From NCBI GenBank assembly GCA_022822005.1, contig JAJECO010000068.1:1-62768 (forward strand): 62,768 nt of DNA, given 5' to 3'. Position 1 is the first letter of the stretch. The number at the start of each line of letters is the position of its first letter. This document shows positions 43,773 through 53,104 of this stretch, piece by piece. Under the pieces are notes generated by a model. That model saw nothing but the letters and a program-made list of their open reading frames with translations. It ran no database searches and had not been told where the DNA came from. Origin of the DNA: Candidatus Poribacteria bacterium. Its GTDB lineage: Bacteria > Poribacteria > WGA-4E > PCPOR2b. Position numbers and translations under genes: made by a program.

Positions 43773-46700
43773 ATGCCAATTATCAAGCAAAATCTTAATC
43801 CATGGCGTTATCTCGCAGGGTTAGACTTAACAGATCAGGCTTCACATCGCTCGGTGCTTAAAATATACTTGAACAGTTTCCGGTATGTTGTGCTCGCGCT
43901 GCTCCTTGTGGGAATCCCTATAGCCCTGACGGAGGCTGCTTCTGGTGCAACGGATATGCCGACGGGCAGCCACCAAAGGATGCTTACCCTCCTCAAACAG
44001 ATCGCTGATCAAACCGCCGAAACGAACAGTTATATTGGCGAGGGGCTGGCGCGCCAGCTACGTAGGCACCTCACGAACCTACCGGTCGATGCTTCGGACC
44101 GAACGCGGTGGCGTCTCCATGTGGAGTTAGGCGAAGCAGAGCTTCGGCTCGGTAATGAAGCAGCGGCAATTGACCAACTCATACAGGCAGGACGATTGCT
44201 GCCCCGACTGAAGGGACAGCTCTCTCCATTGATGGCGAATCAGACTCTCTTTCGGCTGGGTGTGGCGTATATGCGACAGGGGGAAACACAAAACTGCTGC
44301 CCCGATCAGGTTGGGATTGAGAGTAATCCTGACAGTTGTATTCTGCCGTTGCGCGCTGGTGGGATTCACACCCAACAGGCGGGTTCGCAAAACGCAATAA
44401 CCTATCTCACAGAAGTCCTACGGAACACAACGGTTGAATTGCCACTCCATTTGGAGGCGAGATGGCTGCTCAACATCGCCTATATGACAATCGGGGATTA
44501 TCCGGATCAGGTTCCGAAGCTATATCTTCTTCCCCCGGAAGCATTCCAATCCACAGAAGAGATGCCGCGCTTCATCAACATCGCCCCCCATCTGGGACTT
44601 GATACATTTGATCTCTCCGGCGGTGCAATTATTGATGACCTCGACAACGACGATTACTTGGATATCGTCGTCTCAACGTGGGATCCCGCTGGACAGATCC
44701 GCTTTTTCCGTAACAACAGGGACGGAACCTTCTCAGACCAGACGAAACAGGCAGGGCTTTTGGGTTTATACGGCGGGTTGAACCTGATCCAAGCGGACTA
44801 CGACAATGATGGCGATATTGATATCCTTGCATTGCGAGGTGCTTGGTTGGAGGCAGCTGGGCAGCACCCGAACTCACTTCTACGGAATAACGGCGACGGC
44901 ACTTTTACCGACGTAACTTTCGACGCCGGTTTGGGCGATGTTCACTATCCCACTCAAACGGCATCTTGGGGAGACTACGATAACGACGGCGATATTGATC
45001 TGTATATTGGTAACGAGTCAACCGCGACGTTCAGCGCACCTTGTCAGTTGTTCCGCAACAATGGCGATGGCACCTTCTCTGACGTGGCGGCAGAAGCCGG
45101 TGTTCAAAACAACGGCTTTACGAAGTCAGTAATCTGGGGTGATTACGATGCGGATCGGTTCCCGGATCTTTATGTATCCAATTTTAAAGGGGTTAACCGC
45201 CTCTACCGCAATAACGGCAATGGGACTTTCACTGACGTGGCAGCGGAACTCAATATCGACCTACCGAAGCGCAGCTTTCCCGCATGGTTCTGGGATTTTG
45301 ACAACGATGGCGTGTTGGACCTGTATGTGTCCGCCTATTCTACTGGGATTTCGCATCTTGCAGCGAAGGCACTCGGCATTCCTATAGGTCATCAATCTTC
45401 TACAGCGGCTGCAGCATCGAAATCGACCTATCATAACCGCCCCGACCTGAGCGAGGATGGCTTAGCGCATCTGTATCGCGGCGATGGGAATGGTCGTTTT
45501 GAGGAGGTTGGGAGGCAACAGAATCTGGTACAGCCCAACGCGCCGATGGGGTCGAATTTCGGAGACCTCGATAACGATGGCTATCTCGACTTTTATCTCG
45601 GCACCGGATATCCGGACTACAAAAATCTGATGCCCAGCATTATGTATCGCAATCGACGTGGTACAGACTTTGTGGACGTGACCTACGCTGGCGGCTTTGG
45701 CCATCTGCAGAAGGGACACGCTGTGGTGTTTGCAGATCTCGATAACGATGGCGATCAGGATATCTTCGAGCAGATGGGCGGTGCCTTTCCGGGCGATGGA
45801 TTTAGTAACGTCCTGTATGAAAACCCAGGCTTAGGGAATCATTTCGTTGCCATCAAACTTGTCGGTGTGGATTCCAACCGATCAGCAATTGGAGCGCGGA
45901 TCCACCTTAAGGTCCGCGAACATGGCGAGCAACGCTCCATTTATAAGCATGTCAACAGTGGGGGCAGCTTCGGTGCCAACCCCCTCCGCCAAACGCTCGG
46001 TTTAGGAAAAGCAGACAAAATCGAGACACTTGAAATCTTCTGGCCTACCACTGGAATTACACAGAGGGTCCATGACGTACCCCTTAATCAACTCATTCAG
46101 ATTACCGAGGGCGAGACAGAGTACACGATAATCCATCTCAAGAGGCTCAAGCTCGGGTCAGACACTCAGACAGGGAACGATGGGTCTGAAACCACCGAAG
46201 ACAATAACAAGCACGATTCGACAGGAGTATCACAGACTAATTCGGAGAGCAGCGATCTTTCGGAAATGAGTTCCGCGGACTATGTAACATTTTATAATGG
46301 GGGATTAGATCTGAGCAGAATCGAAAATTATCTTGGGGCTGTAGAATCGCTCAAGAAAGCCATCCAGATTGAGCCCAACCGTGAGGAAGCACACCGTCTC
46401 CTTGGCCGCATCTACTTGCTGTATCTTTCCAAAACTGCGGAAGCAATTGAATCATTTCAGGCCTCGATTAGGTTAGCTCCTGACGATCCCGTCTCACATC
46501 AGATGCTTGGCGTCGCTTACTTCAAACAGAATAAGTACCCAGAGGCGATTCAGGCGTTACGTCGAGCGATCACATTACACCCTGAAATCACTCCGGATTA
46601 TCCTTATCATCCGTATTACGATCTTGGCATGGTATATCTGAAGCAGGAAGACTTTCACGATGCGATCAGCTGTTTTGAACAGGCGATCGAACTGGACCCA

Positions 46701-47264
46701 AATCAGATCCGGGCGTACTATAGCTTGGGAAACGCATATATCCGACAAGGAAACGTGCAGAAAGGTGCTGAACTGATCAGAAAGTATCAGCATCTCAAGC
46801 CTTACATGAACCTTGTATCACAACTTGAAATCGCGATTCAACAGAGTCCAGAGAACCCGGAACGATGGCATCAACTGGGGAGTGTTCACGCCCAATACGG
46901 TAGATTTGAAAAGGCTATTGCACCTTTAGAACAGTCTATCAAACTTAGTCCGGGTAACTGGGAGGTTTACAACGTGCTCGCGGTCTGCTATATGAGACTC
47001 AATCGACTGGACAGAATGCTGCGTGTATGTCAAACTGCTATTCGCCTTGCTCCCGATGAACCGAAGGCGCATAATACCCTTGGTATGAGCTATTTTCTCC
47101 AGAGAAGATATGTTGACGCCTCTCAATCGTTTGCCACTGCGACTCGGCTTGACCCACACAATCCAGAGTTTCATGAAAATCTGGGCGAAACGTATAAACG
47201 GTTGGGTGAGTCAAAAAAAGCCGCTCAGGAACTCAGAATTGCTCGGCAACTCCGAGGGAGATAG
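43773..47264 (+). CDS. CRTAC1-type FG-GAP/ASPIC-UnbV protein with N- and C-terminal TPR regions, 1163 aa
   Basis: A single N-terminal hydrophobic helix (about 36-52) suggests export or membrane anchoring. A helical region (60-250) follows. FG-GAP/VCBS blades run from about 265 to 690 and carry repeated Ca-binding loops of the D-Y-D-N-D-G-D-I-D type, separated by LYRNNGNGTFTDV strands. An ASPIC/UnbV domain covers about 692-780 with NRSAIGARI and LGLGKADKIETLEI. A Ser/Thr/Asp-rich linker leads to about eight TPRs (845-1160). This is a large extracytoplasmic scaffold. The adjacent gene 47537-49201 is a shorter relative, so the pair is probably a duplicate locus. Confidence 0.88.
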   Translation: MPIIKQNLNPWRYLAGLDLTDQASHRSVLKIYLNSFRYVVLALLLVGIPIALTEAASGATDMPTGSHQRMLTLLKQIADQTAETNSYIGEGLARQLRRHLTNLPVDASDRTRWRLHVELGEAELRLGNEAAAIDQLIQAGRLLPRLKGQLSPLMANQTLFRLGVAYMRQGETQNCCPDQVGIESNPDSCILPLRAGGIHTQQAGSQNAITYLTEVLRNTTVELPLHLEARWLLNIAYMTIGDYPDQVPKLYLLPPEAFQSTEEMPRFINIAPHLGLDTFDLSGGAIIDDLDNDDYLDIVVSTWDPAGQIRFFRNNRDGTFSDQTKQAGLLGLYGGLNLIQADYDNDGDIDILALRGAWLEAAGQHPNSLLRNNGDGTFTDVTFDAGLGDVHYPTQTASWGDYDNDGDIDLYIGNESTATFSAPCQLFRNNGDGTFSDVAAEAGVQNNGFTKSVIWGDYDADRFPDLYVSNFKGVNRLYRNNGNGTFTDVAAELNIDLPKRSFPAWFWDFDNDGVLDLYVSAYSTGISHLAAKALGIPIGHQSSTAAAASKSTYHNRPDLSEDGLAHLYRGDGNGRFEEVGRQQNLVQPNAPMGSNFGDLDNDGYLDFYLGTGYPDYKNLMPSIMYRNRRGTDFVDVTYAGGFGHLQKGHAVVFADLDNDGDQDIFEQMGGAFPGDGFSNVLYENPGLGNHFVAIKLVGVDSNRSAIGARIHLKVREHGEQRSIYKHVNSGGSFGANPLRQTLGLGKADKIETLEIFWPTTGITQRVHDVPLNQLIQITEGETEYTIIHLKRLKLGSDTQTGNDGSETTEDNNKHDSTGVSQTNSESSDLSEMSSADYVTFYNGGLDLSRIENYLGAVESLKKAIQIEPNREEAHRLLGRIYLLYLSKTAEAIESFQASIRLAPDDPVSHQMLGVAYFKQNKYPEAIQALRRAITLHPEITPDYPYHPYYDLGMVYLKQEDFHDAISCFEQAIELDPNQIRAYYSLGNAYIRQGNVQKGAELIRKYQHLKPYMNLVSQLEIAIQQSPENPERWHQLGSVHAQYGRFEKAIAPLEQSIKLSPGNWEVYNVLAVCYMRLNRLDRMLRVCQTAIRLAPDEPKAHNTLGMSYFLQRRYVDASQSFATATRLDPHNPEFHENLGETYKRLGESKKAAQELRIARQLRGR

Positions 47265-47366
47265 ATGGACAATATACCCCAAGTTGTCGGGTATCAAACC
47301 CACGTTACATACGCTGTTCCGCTACAGCTATAGAGTTTGCGTTAACCCTCCGCTGCTGCACACATT

Positions 47367-47446
47367 GCACTCCGCCGGAGTGCGGGCATCAAAGGTAACG
47401 GCATTCTATAGACATATCGCTCCTCCCCGATAAACCGGGATTCAAA
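47367..47446. repeat. Two palindromes between the CRTAC1-type genes
   Basis: GCACTCCG-C-CGGAGTGC (47367-47383) is a perfect 8-bp-stem hairpin followed by GGGCATC. At 47425-47446 CCCCGATAAACCGGGATTCAAA is a member of the CCCGAT/ATCGGG family also found at 22581, 24863 and 50812. Such elements accumulate in this intergenic gap and may be REP-like repeats. Confidence 0.6.
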
Positions 47447-47536
47447 ACTGGAGCGAACGGTAAAGCTTTTCGGTTCTAATGGAAAGCTGATGGATTACCG
47501 GCTCCCAGCAGCTCGGCTCAAATGACAGGAAAGAGA

Positions 47537-49201
47537 ATGGAAAGAAGACTGGAATACTATTTTTGCATTATATTCAGTCTCGTTGCTGCGGTCTCCTACG
47601 CCCAAATGTCGGTCCAGTTCGTTGATGTAACTACCGAGGCTGGCATTACATTCAAGCATGTCAATGGGGCTAGCGATCAGAAATTCTATCTGGAGACCAT
47701 GGGGGCCGGTGCAGCATTTTTGGACTATGATAACGATGGGGATTTAGATCTTTACATCGTGAACGGAGCACCGCTGCCCGGCTTTGAGATGGATACTCCA
47801 CCCACGAACGTCCTCTATCAGAATGACGGAAATGGCGGATTTGTGGAGACCACGAAGCAGGCAGGTGTAGGAGGCGTCGGCTACGGTATGGGCTGCGTTG
47901 CCGCAGACTACGACAACGATGGGGACACAGATCTATACGTAACCAACTTCGGCAAAAATGTTCTCTATCAGAACAATGGGGATGGCACATTTAGCGATAT
48001 GACGATTCACGCTGGCGTGGGAAACGGGGAAAAATGGAGTTCAAGCTGCGCCTTTCTGGACTACAATCATGATGGCAACTTAGACCTATACGTCGTCAAT
48101 TACCTCGATTATGATGTGACAACCGATCAGGATTGGTTCGATCCACGTGGTCGGCGGATCTACTCCAATCCGCAGGTCTACGCAGGCGTCTCAGACACGC
48201 TTTATAGGAGCAATGGCGATGGGACGTTCACCGATGTTACGAGGCAAACTGGTGTTTACAACAAAACGGGCAAAGGACTCGGCGTAACCTGTGGGGATTA
48301 CGACAACGATGGACGTATCGATATTTATGTTGCCAACGACACAACACCTAATTTTCTGTACCGCAATTCTGGTAATGGGCGTTTTGTGGATATCGGTCCT
48401 TTTGCGGGTGCAGCGTATAACGAGCATGGTGTCGCGGAAGGTGGGATGGGAGTAGACTTTGGGGACTACAACAACGACGGTTCACTGGACATTTTCGTTA
48501 CTAATTTTTCCAACGAAACAAACACACTGTACCATAACACCGCAGATGGCGCATTGGTGGATTTCACCAATATCGCGGGGCTGGGTGAGGTCAGTTTTCT
48601 GAAATTGGCTTTTGGGACAAAGTTCTTCGATGCGAACAATGACGGTGCATTAGATCTCTTTATCGCTAACGGCCACCTCTATCCTACCGAGTCAGATGCG
48701 CTCGAATACGCACAAACCGACCAATTTTTCCTCAACACAGGCGAGGGTGGTTTCGTTGATGCCTCTGAACAGTCCGGCGAGCACTTCTCGGTTAGAATGG
48801 TGGGGCGCGGTGCGGCTTTTGGCGATTATGATAACGATGGCGACACCGATATTTTTGTGGTCAATCTGAATCAGGAAGGCGTGCTACTCCGCAACGAGGG
48901 TGGAAACGAGCATAACTGGTTAGCCATCAAAACCGTTGGGGTCACGAGCAACCGCGATGGCATTGGGGCACGAGTCGAAGTGGTGGCAGGCTCTCGCTCC
49001 CAAATCAAAGAGGTGCAAGCCGGATCGAGCTATCTTTCGGGGCACGACCTGCGGCTCATATTTGGGTTGGGGACAGAGATAGAAGCGGAGACTGTGAAAA
49101 TTACTTGGCCCAGCGGTGCAGAACAAACACTCATGGACGTTGAAGCGAATCAGCTACTTATTATCACTGAGAAAGTCAGTGAACAGACACAGGGACAATG
49201 A
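47537..49201 (+). CDS. Secreted CRTAC1-type FG-GAP/ASPIC-UnbV protein, 554 aa
   Basis: The ATG at 47537 has AGGAAAG upstream; an ATG five codons earlier has none. A signal peptide (FCIIFSLVAAVSYAQ) precedes FVDVTTEAGITFKHVNG, the typical CRTAC1 entry strand. Seven or so VCBS/FG-GAP blades with DYDNDGD-type calcium loops cover about 25-450, and an ASPIC/UnbV domain (NRDGIGARVEV, FGLGTEIEAETVKITWP) lies at about 455-545. These proteins are exported and thought to bind carbohydrate or matrix. It lacks the TPRs of its upstream neighbour. Confidence 0.88.
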   Translation: MERRLEYYFCIIFSLVAAVSYAQMSVQFVDVTTEAGITFKHVNGASDQKFYLETMGAGAAFLDYDNDGDLDLYIVNGAPLPGFEMDTPPTNVLYQNDGNGGFVETTKQAGVGGVGYGMGCVAADYDNDGDTDLYVTNFGKNVLYQNNGDGTFSDMTIHAGVGNGEKWSSSCAFLDYNHDGNLDLYVVNYLDYDVTTDQDWFDPRGRRIYSNPQVYAGVSDTLYRSNGDGTFTDVTRQTGVYNKTGKGLGVTCGDYDNDGRIDIYVANDTTPNFLYRNSGNGRFVDIGPFAGAAYNEHGVAEGGMGVDFGDYNNDGSLDIFVTNFSNETNTLYHNTADGALVDFTNIAGLGEVSFLKLAFGTKFFDANNDGALDLFIANGHLYPTESDALEYAQTDQFFLNTGEGGFVDASEQSGEHFSVRMVGRGAAFGDYDNDGDTDIFVVNLNQEGVLLRNEGGNEHNWLAIKTVGVTSNRDGIGARVEVVAGSRSQIKEVQAGSSYLSGHDLRLIFGLGTEIEAETVKITWPSGAEQTLMDVEANQLLIITEKVSEQTQGQ

Positions 49202-49263
49202 CCAAAGCCCGTAGCAGTAGGGGTCGGCTGAACTTGCTTCTCTCGCTCTCTTACACTTCCTTC

Positions 49264-49512
49264 CTAACGATTGGGGAAGATTCTCTCAGTGACAATGCAG
49301 TAGAGCGATCTCCTGACTATTTCAAAAACGAGGAGGACGGCAATAGGTGCTATTAATATTAGCGAGGTCCAACCCAAAATCAACCCCGCTGGTATTGTGA
49401 ATCCTATGGTTATCCCAAGGATTAGGCTATACATGACTTTAAGGAATCTATACCATCTTTTGGTATTCAGATAGGTAATACCTTCTTGGTTTTGATTGTT
49501 CTGGGGATCCAT
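49264..49512 (-). CDS. Small two-helix membrane protein, 82 aa
   Basis: A hydrophilic N-terminus (about 25 residues, Asn/Gln-rich) is followed by two hydrophobic helices at about 26-47 and 49-66, then a basic tail with Arg-Arg. GGAGGG sits 7 bases before the ATG, which supports a real gene. The family is not recognised and no functional partner is adjacent. Confidence 0.55.
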   Translation of the reverse strand: MDPQNNQNQEGITYLNTKRWYRFLKVMYSLILGITIGFTIPAGLILGWTSLILIAPIAVLLVFEIVRRSLYCIVTERIFPNR

Positions 49513-49601
49513 ATCTCAACCCTCCATTTCTTCTCAAACAAGATGATAAAGTTCAGGCAGCCTGTTTGAAATAGACGGCTCATGTTAAGAAATTGTTTAA
49601 C

Positions 49602-49634
49602 AGAGACCGAGCTTTTGCCAAGAGTTCGGTCTCT
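49602..49634. repeat. 12-bp hairpin, possible transcription terminator
   Basis: AGAGACCGAGCT (49602-49613) pairs with AGTTCGGTCTCT (49623-49634) through one G-U, with a 9-nt loop. It sits downstream of the minus-strand Ldh2-type gene, whose 3' end is at 49722. The stem shares ACCGAG with the hairpins of the dispersed repeat but lacks its flanks. There is no strong T run, so terminator function is uncertain. Confidence 0.45.
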
Positions 49635-49721
49635 CTTTGCGTTTTGCCTCGTCTTTTTTTGATCCACGCAGATTACTCCTCCTAGCCTAACCCCACCAAT
49701 GAACTAATGAACAAATGGGTT

Positions 49722-50789
49722 TCACGTTTTCCAAGGCACAGGCACCCCTAGCTCATCTGCTAGTTCTTCGAGGGATTGCACTTGAGATTTGTGGAGCGGA
49801 ATGCCGTTTACACGACGTTCTTGGGTGAGTTCCCACTCGACTTCACCGGGAAGGGTCACGCGATCAAATCCCCTACGCGGCTCTGCTTTGCGGGTCGTGC
49901 GAATCTGTTCATCTATTTCCTCTTTAAATTGATCCACTGAGGTCAGACTCGCAATGTTGATAGCAAAAAAGAAGTGGGCGGTCCCCATTTTTTCGGGCGG
50001 GGCGTTCCGCGGATTGTACGCTTTATTAATTCCCATCAGTCCGCCGCCCAACGGTCCACATAGCACGTCCATGATAATGGCGAGCGCAGAACCCTTCGGG
50101 CCCGCAGCAGGTAGAATCGCTGCCACCTTCGATGGATCATCAGTCTCCTCCCCGTCCGCGTCGAGTCCCCAACCCAACGGAATTTTCTGATCATACATCC
50201 GCGCGGTTCCAATCCTGCCGGCAGCTGCAGCACCACACGCCATGTCCAACACAATGGGCGGCTCGTCGCCAGCCGGGATAGCAAAAGCGAGTGCGTTGTT
50301 GCCAATTGAGTTGGTTCTCGCGCCAAAAACTGCCACGTTCACGCCTCCTCCATTGGTGGTTGCAAACCCAATCATATCATGCTCAAGCGCACGGATCGCA
50401 TGACTTGAGGCGGCGCCGAAGTGCTTGCTGTTGCGAACAACCACAACGCCGATCGAAGTTGCTTTGGCTTTTTCGATAGCGAGGTTCATTCCGTGGATAG
50501 CGACAAGATGCCCTAATCCCCGGTCACCATCAAGCAGGGCGGACGCCGGACTATCCGCAAGCGCTTTCATGTTGGGATTTGGGTTGGTGTCGCCGCTGAT
50601 CATCCCGCGTACATAGCCCGGTACGCCGCGTGTCGCGTGTGACGGAACACCCCGCAGATCCATTAAGACTTGCATCTGGGCAATGGTATCTGCGTACTCT
50701 CGTGCAACACCGGCTTTCTGGTACAGTTGGCTACAGACCTGTTGCAGCTGATCTGCGTTAACAATTGATTCCTGTTCGCGTTGATTCAT
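49722..50789 (-). CDS. Ldh2-family (malate/L-lactate-type) NAD(P)-dependent dehydrogenase, 355 aa
   Basis: A 355-aa protein with the LDH2/YlbC-type fold, distinct from Rossmann dehydrogenases. Motifs include LLDGDRGLGHLVAIHGM near 89-105, VVVRNSKHFGAASSHA near 117-132 with the catalytic His, GNNALAFAIPAG near 164-175, and LVMD-like IVLDMACGAAAAGRI. Enzymes of this family reduce or oxidise 2-oxo acids, ureidoglycolate or sugar-acid intermediates. The precise substrate is not evident. A strong GAGGAGGAG precedes the ATG. Confidence 0.9.
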   Translation of the reverse strand: MNQREQESIVNADQLQQVCSQLYQKAGVAREYADTIAQMQVLMDLRGVPSHATRGVPGYVRGMISGDTNPNPNMKALADSPASALLDGDRGLGHLVAIHGMNLAIEKAKATSIGVVVVRNSKHFGAASSHAIRALEHDMIGFATTNGGGVNVAVFGARTNSIGNNALAFAIPAGDEPPIVLDMACGAAAAGRIGTARMYDQKIPLGWGLDADGEETDDPSKVAAILPAAGPKGSALAIIMDVLCGPLGGGLMGINKAYNPRNAPPEKMGTAHFFFAINIASLTSVDQFKEEIDEQIRTTRKAEPRRGFDRVTLPGEVEWELTQERRVNGIPLHKSQVQSLEELADELGVPVPWKT

Positions 50790-50811
50790 TTTAATCTCCT
50801 CCTCGACTATA

Positions 50812-50843
50812 TCCCGGATAAACCGGGAAAATCGGGATTCAAA
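50812..50843. repeat. CCCGGATAAACCGGGA palindrome with GGGATTCAAA tail
   Basis: A short stem-loop of the same family as 47425-47446, followed by ATCGGGATTCAAAG. It lies immediately upstream of the Ldh2 start and downstream of the Nudix gene, both on the minus strand. Confidence 0.6.
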
Positions 50844-50868
50844 GCAACATGGGTGAAATGTAAACTAC

Positions 50869-51342
50869 TCAAGGACACAGGTAAAGGTTGTATGGTCGAT
50901 TAAGCCCGTCTGGATCGCCCTGATCCAGCAGCACTTGTTGTGTCGCCCCCAAAACAGATCGGGCAACCCAACGATTGAGCGCAGGAATTTCTTCCGGCGA
51001 GAACGCTTCGATTTCCTGAAGGGTAAAATAGCTGGCGGCATCCACCTCGCGCCCATCGGGAATGGGATCGTGCAATGAAATGGAGCTCATTCTGAAGATG
51101 AGATACGTCGAGTTATCGCCTTCCTTCACACGATGGCGTACCCCAAGCAACCCATCGACCTCTGCATGGATACGGGTTTCTTCGTAGATTTCCCGCACGA
51201 CTCCCTCATGGGCACATTCATCCGGTTTGACATATCCGCCCGGAATCTGCCATTTCTTAGCACCGTAGGCGTGATGAACTAAGAGTAGCCCTTCATCACG
51301 GACAACCGCCCCACCAACGCCGAGCGTAAATTTCCATTCCAT
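50869..51342 (-). CDS. Nudix hydrolase, 157 aa
   Basis: The Nudix box starts at Gly36 and reads G-x5-E42-x7-R50-E51-I-x-E54-E55-x-R57-I. This matches the consensus GX5EX7REUXEEXGU except that Arg57 replaces the usual Gly. The flanking segment KKWQIPGGYVKPDE is typical of Nudix hydrolases that cleave nucleoside diphosphate-linked substrates. The substrate is unknown; it might be an ADP-sugar, a coenzyme or an oxidised nucleotide. AGGGAAG precedes the ATG. The neighbours are oxidoreductases. Confidence 0.88.
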   Translation of the reverse strand: MEWKFTLGVGGAVVRDEGLLLVHHAYGAKKWQIPGGYVKPDECAHEGVVREIYEETRIHAEVDGLLGVRHRVKEGDNSTYLIFRMSSISLHDPIPDGREVDAASYFTLQEIEAFSPEEIPALNRWVARSVLGATQQVLLDQGDPDGLNRPYNLYLCP

Positions 51343-51390
51343 ACGCTTCCCTGTTCCACTCAGGTTGGACTTAATCTTTGGGATGGATCC

Positions 51391-52596
51391 TTAAAGCCCC
51401 CATCGTTCGTTAATCTCGTCCTGATAACCTGTTACCCTGTCGTTGTAGACATCATCGAACTTCACTGCCTGACCGATCCACCCCGATTCGTAGATCGCGT
51501 TACAGACCGCTTGTGCCTTCAAGCCATCAACTCCATCAAGTTCGGGCCTGCGCCGCCTACGGACCGCGTCTAGAAAGTCGTAGACCTCAAGCATTACTCC
51601 CTCGGTGATACCGTGCGGGAACAATCGATCTTTCTCTTCTGGGCTGAGGTTTGCCATGTAGGTACTCTGCAGTGAGTCTGGATCCTCAACGCTCCCATCC
51701 CACAGTTGCAATTCAGGGGATTGTGGATATCCGCCAGCGCTATAGATGGAGCCGAGGCTCCCGTGATAGCTGTTATAGCCGATACTGCGTCCCGGAGCGG
51801 CCCCGGTGTTGACCCATTGACCGATAACACCACTCTTGAATGTGATGGTTGCAAGGGCGGTGTCCTCAACGGATTGAGGCACATAATTGCCGTCCGAATC
51901 TTTAAACTGGTATTGGCTTAGATTCTCCGATCGGGCATAAATCTCGTCCGGTTCGCCGTAGAAGTAGATAAGGAGATCTATGTAATGCACCCCACCATCA
52001 ATAATTCCGTTTCCGCCGCTTGTGAGTTTGTCTTTTCGCCATGTCGTCATTTCATTGCGCAGGAGATTTTCGGGTTCTTTGTTAGCCCCACCGACGCTCT
52101 GTCGGAAAAACATGCGAGGCTGCCCAATCCGGTTCTCTTTGTTAATCAGCCATTCTACGGTGCGTGGTCCTACCCATCGACGCACCTGCTCTGCGGTGGC
52201 AAGAATGCGATTGTGAGCTTCCGCGCTTTTAATCATCTGCCATCCCGCCCGGACTGTTACCCCAAGCGGCTTCTCAACAATCACGTCAACACCTGCTTCA
52301 AAGCAGGTAATAGCGAGCGAGTGATGCAAGAAATGGGGACCACAGATGTCAGCTGCTGTCAATTCTTCCGCTGTTAGCATCTTATCAATGTCGTCGTAGA
52401 CCTTGGGTTCTACGCCCTCTTGTACCTCAGCAGCTCTCGCGGCAAAGCCTTTCGCCCGATCTATGTCAACATCACACATCGCCACAAAATCGAAAATATC
52501 AATGCCTTGATTCTTGAGTCCAATGTAGGCATTCAGATGTGCGCCTGCCATCCCGCCGCAACCAATGATTGCCAATCTGACTTTTTCTGCTTGCAT
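51391..52596 (-). CDS. Gfo/Idh/MocA-family NAD(P)-dependent sugar oxidoreductase, 401 aa
   Basis: The N-terminal Rossmann fold contains LAIIGCGGMAGAHLNAY (8-24) and ends with the family's signature EKP in VDVIVEKPLG (near 108-117). The C-terminal alpha/beta domain has GNGIIDGGVHYIDLLIY (about 193-209) with the catalytic Asp/His. The last segment, DVYNDRVTGYQDEINERWGL, is unlike most members. It probably oxidises a sugar or inositol or an N-acetylated derivative. GGGAGAA precedes the ATG. Such genes often cluster with PhyH and epimerase genes, as in this window. Confidence 0.9.
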   Translation of the reverse strand: MQAEKVRLAIIGCGGMAGAHLNAYIGLKNQGIDIFDFVAMCDVDIDRAKGFAARAAEVQEGVEPKVYDDIDKMLTAEELTAADICGPHFLHHSLAITCFEAGVDVIVEKPLGVTVRAGWQMIKSAEAHNRILATAEQVRRWVGPRTVEWLINKENRIGQPRMFFRQSVGGANKEPENLLRNEMTTWRKDKLTSGGNGIIDGGVHYIDLLIYFYGEPDEIYARSENLSQYQFKDSDGNYVPQSVEDTALATITFKSGVIGQWVNTGAAPGRSIGYNSYHGSLGSIYSAGGYPQSPELQLWDGSVEDPDSLQSTYMANLSPEEKDRLFPHGITEGVMLEVYDFLDAVRRRRRPELDGVDGLKAQAVCNAIYESGWIGQAVKFDDVYNDRVTGYQDEINERWGL

Positions 52597-53104
52597 AAAG
52601 TTCTCCCTATCTGAAGTTTCACACCCCCATCGTTATCTTTTTATCATATCACGATGGTTACAAAAGGTCAACGACCAACGAATCAATGTATTAAAGGAGT
52701 TAGATGAGTTTCAGATGTCGCTCCACTGGGGCTAATGAAGCATAATGCGTAATAGGTAAGAAACAGGGGCAGCACTACCCTCGCTTTCCAGACTACGGGG
52801 CTACGTTAGTTCATAAGTTGATTAATCGTGAACGTTAGGGTTCAGCACATTCAGGAAATCCCAAGCTAAATAGAGTGCCGAAATCGAGGTGAGGCAACTT
52901 GCTATGTTCTATGGGTGCCCGTTCCACCGCACCTACGAAATCGTTAGATATCAACAGAACCTCGTAACTTACGATATTTGCAAAAAATTGAATAATAGAG
53001 GAAGATACAGGGAGGAAAAATCGAGAGCGTCTTCTGAAAATTCATTAGAAAGAGAAGGCAAGGATGGGAGAAATGACAAATGGGAAGTCATTGTAACTCA
53101 GGGT
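52597..53104. other. Gene-poor stretch
   Basis: This 508-bp region includes the degenerate repeat ATAATGCGTAATAGG (near 52743-52757). A short plus-strand open frame near 52889-53143 has a charged, low-quality composition and runs into the 3' end of the EamA gene, so it is not called. No RNA gene is apparent. Confidence 0.45.
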
